This document shows, piece after piece, positions 61,318 through 64,000 of a stretch of 64,000 nt of DNA. The DNA lies in contig NC_092018.1 in NCBI RefSeq assembly GCF_042242105.1, positions 22,968,667 to 23,032,666 on the forward strand, in the 5' to 3' direction. The position numbers were made by a program, and so were the translations under genes. Position 1 is the stretch's first letter, and the number at the start of each line of letters is the position of its first letter. The notes beneath the pieces are model-generated. The model saw nothing but the letters and a program-made list of their open reading frames with translations. It was not told the origin of the DNA and ran no database searches. This stretch comes from Pempheris klunzingeri (Eukaryota > Chordata > Actinopteri > Acropomatiformes > Pempheridae).

Positions 61318-64000
61318 GGGGGTTACAAGGAGTGGTGGTAATTAAAATAGCCAAACTTCCAGCTACACCAAGGCTACAGAGTCAGACAGAGCCCAGCATC
61401 TGTGTTATTTTTAAGGAGCAAAATGTCACTGAGCAATGAACATGCTCAAGGCGCATATCTAACAGGGTTAGATGCAAGGTCACACTAAAGCCCGATCGCT
61501 GTCTGAAGACAGACGCTGTTGTAAATGGTAGTGACACACATGCATCTGCTTTGAAGTCGTAACCGAAGCTGCTGAGAAATTAATTGTTCGTTTTTTTATT
61601 GATTGAACTGGTATGTGCACATGTACTTGCTCTTAAGACAAGAATAAAGTACTTCTACTTCTTTATGGCTATTCAACAGATTCAACATTTAAAGGCATTT
61701 AAATCCTCCACATCCCTCGGTTCAGTTTATTCACAAAACTGTGTGTGCACATATGTAGGGCAGACATGTCAGCTGGCAGGCTGAATGTTAGAACAGAGGA
61801 TGATACCGGTCAGAGACCTGCATAAGACCCTGAGGCAGCTGGTGACGTGAGAGGATTGTCCACCAACTACTGTTGTTATAAGTTGCTGTTGAAATGCCAG
61901 TAAAAAATAGTCTAATCTAAAACATGATGATGTTGTAGTTATCAGAATATTCATTTTGCATTCACTTTATTGTCATTATATATTTCATGTTAGTTGATTT
62001 CGATATATCTAAACATCACATTAATACAGGCATTATGATTTTCAGTTCAAATGAGTGTTTGGACCACTTGTTATATATATATATATATATATATTGTTCG
62101 TACCTATGAGAAAATTCTAAATATGAAAAAACTGATCAATGCTACAAATTCTCTAGAACGATTTTTAATCTGATTGTACGTTCTTGCATTAGGTCCACTG
62201 TCGATATATAACTAAATGTTAAACATTAGCCATTTCTTGACCACTGAGAGCTGGACAAAGAGACTGGATGAAGCCCCTAAGAAGAACTCGTGAAGTTGCA
62301 GCTTTGCACACTTCCCTCACAACACCTGAACAAACCTCAGTGCTTTGAGAATGGACTGATAGCTAGGGTTAGGTTAAGGTCCTTAGCTAACAAACTACAA
62401 CGTGAGTTTCACAGTTATGAAACTGCTAGGAGGTGTATTTTTGCAGATAGGCTAGCTATTAGGTTATTTCCATCTGGTCTTGGTACTAAGCTAAACAGGT
62501 CCTGAACCAAATTGGCATTGATCCTCTCACTTAAGTCCGTAATTCCCAAAATAATCAGATTCATTTGTAATACATGTTTTACTTTGTTGATTAGGCCACA
62601 TTAGTTGCAGCCTGCAATATCCTCACACAAACTGAAAGGTACTCTTGAGAGTCTGTGGAAAAAAGCATGCGAACAATTTGACCTCTGAACACTTGCATTG
62701 GGAAACTGACCATTTATTAGAAATTAGTTATGGATAGGAAAACATGTGACCTCCTGCTCCCAGAGGACACATCGGGCCATTATATTTGACTGGTTTGGGA
62801 TTTCAAGGACTCATTGGTAACCATTTTCAAGATTTATTCTGTCATCAGTTGACGGCAAGGCTACAGACATATGTCGCTGATGTCACTGGGCCTTGCAGTC
62901 AAAACACGTCTCAGACCCCGAAGGAATTCCTCCGAGAAATCCTTTCAAAACAAGACAAATAGTCTGTATACAGCTTAAGCCAGGAGGAGCAGTCAGTAGC
63001 GCAACAGTGAGGTTAATCACATCTAGAGTTTGACATAAAAAAAGAATTTCAAATGTTTCACTGTAAAATGTAGTAACCTGCTCTTATCAGCCTGGTGGAA
63101 AAGCTTTGCCCTCAGGCCAGCATTAATACTTTGGGATTTAAATGCTGACATATGAAAACTTTTTCATTATTTTTGTGATGAAAACATTTTCTTACTGAAT
63201 ATTATTCTTATATTTGTCATTCATGCAAATGTCATACAAATTAAACATCAGGTGTTTAGTTAGATTTAATTAAGGTCAAATATATAATAAACATTTATGT
63301 GATGTAAACTGCATCTTGACCACCGAGTCAGGATAATACTGACTAGACCGCGTCTCATTTTAAGTCCGTAACTAATGTCACCTCCAAGGATGTCGTTCAC
63401 CCCGATTGGGAACGGTAATTGATTTCCAACTTGAATGCATAACACTAATTGTCAGCAGTGTGAGAAATAGAGCCGCCAAGTCGAAGCCAACACTTTGAAT
63501 TGTTATCGTGATGTGTGCATCTGATCACAAGGAAAAATCTATTCCTCTTGTTATTTCAATGAGTGTTTGTGAGCTCGCTGATTTATTCCAGCCTGGCATG
63601 GGGTGAAGTGCCAAACATTCCACCCCTGGGTGCAGATTTACACATTGTCAGTCATCTTTTCTGGCTGCTTCTGAAAGGTCGCATTAGTCTTTATACATTA
63701 CAAGATGAATTTGTTAAAGTCTGAATTTGGTGAAAGTGTTTTTGGTTCAAAAGCTTTGAGTAATAGTATTTTTGTCCCCATCAGTGGTTTAAAAGCATAG
63801 CAAACCATAATTTGTACAATGCTCACTGGTATCTTCATGAATATATCGCCCCTCACATGTGCAACTTAGTGTTTGCCTACACAGACGCATGTATTCGTAT
63901 ATGTTCACCAATGCCTGCACCTTTAAGCGCCGTAAGTAAGTAAAAGATTAACTGTTCATTAGCAGAATATTTTCCCAAGTAATTGTTTGGTCTATCTAAT

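Larger units (their letters stand above)
55131..64000. other. Mainly non-coding region upstream of fgf17
   Basis: Contains poly(C) at 55934-55979, repeats near 57100-57260, 57690-57750 and 58990-59280, (CA)n at 60808-60857, (GT)n at 61285-61314 and (AT)n at 62070-62094. Two coding-like patches are noted separately (56595-56815 and about 60150-60330). The blocks 56330-56480 and 62650-63720 look like unique sequence without simple repeats and are candidates for conserved regulatory DNA. No complete gene was found. Confidence 0.55.

Noticed and set aside
62360..62380. Telomere-like ctagggttagg
   Set aside because: Only one to two units, which is expected by chance.

Overview
The window is nuclear DNA of a ray-finned (teleost) fish. 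The evidence is split genes with GT-AG introns, vertebrate-only gene families, (CA)n/(GT)n microsatellites, and interspersed repeats typical of fish: V-SINE/LINE-type tails, Tc1-like and piggyBac-like relics, and the repeat carrying 'ggattgccccctggtggc'. All five genes recognised lie on the minus strand. Gene models were built by hand from splice sites and reading phase, using remembered family sequences as guides.

Layout: (1) 15-2240 is lmo4, a two-LIM-domain transcriptional adaptor, entering the window with its CpG-rich promoter; its last two codons lie beyond the left edge. (2) 2300-9050 is intergenic repeats. (3) 9055-13410 is a complete five-exon CCN1/CYR61-like matricellular gene with a TATA box and an AU-rich 3'UTR. 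(4) 13500-26070 is about 12.5 kb of gene-free DNA. (5) 26073-28884 is an uncharacterised gene resembling human C9orf43. (6) 29855-49098 is a complete 29-exon fkbp15 gene (about 1189 aa: WH1, FKBP, coiled coil, acidic tail). Its introns hold a non-autonomous piggyBac relic, a Tc1-like relic and a SINE-like insertion. (7) 51514-55130 is a complete five-exon fgf17 gene (214 aa) including a 37-nt micro-exon. (8) 55131-64000 is mainly non-coding DNA upstream of fgf17, with repeats, candidate conserved elements and two unassigned coding-like patches.

The genes do not form one pathway. lmo4 and the ccn1-like gene correspond to human 1p22, C9orf43 and FKBP15 to 9q32, and FGF17 to 8p21. The order therefore looks like a fish-specific or ancestral linkage (from general knowledge of human gene positions). 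CCN1 and FGF17 are secreted signals, LMO4 is nuclear, and FKBP15 acts on early endosomes and actin. No RNA gene, CRISPR array or prokaryotic feature was found. No clearly new biological system was found. The most interesting items are the intact-ended transposon relics, the canonical FKBP pocket residues, the C9orf43-like gene, the candidate fgf17 intronic element and two unassigned coding-like segments.
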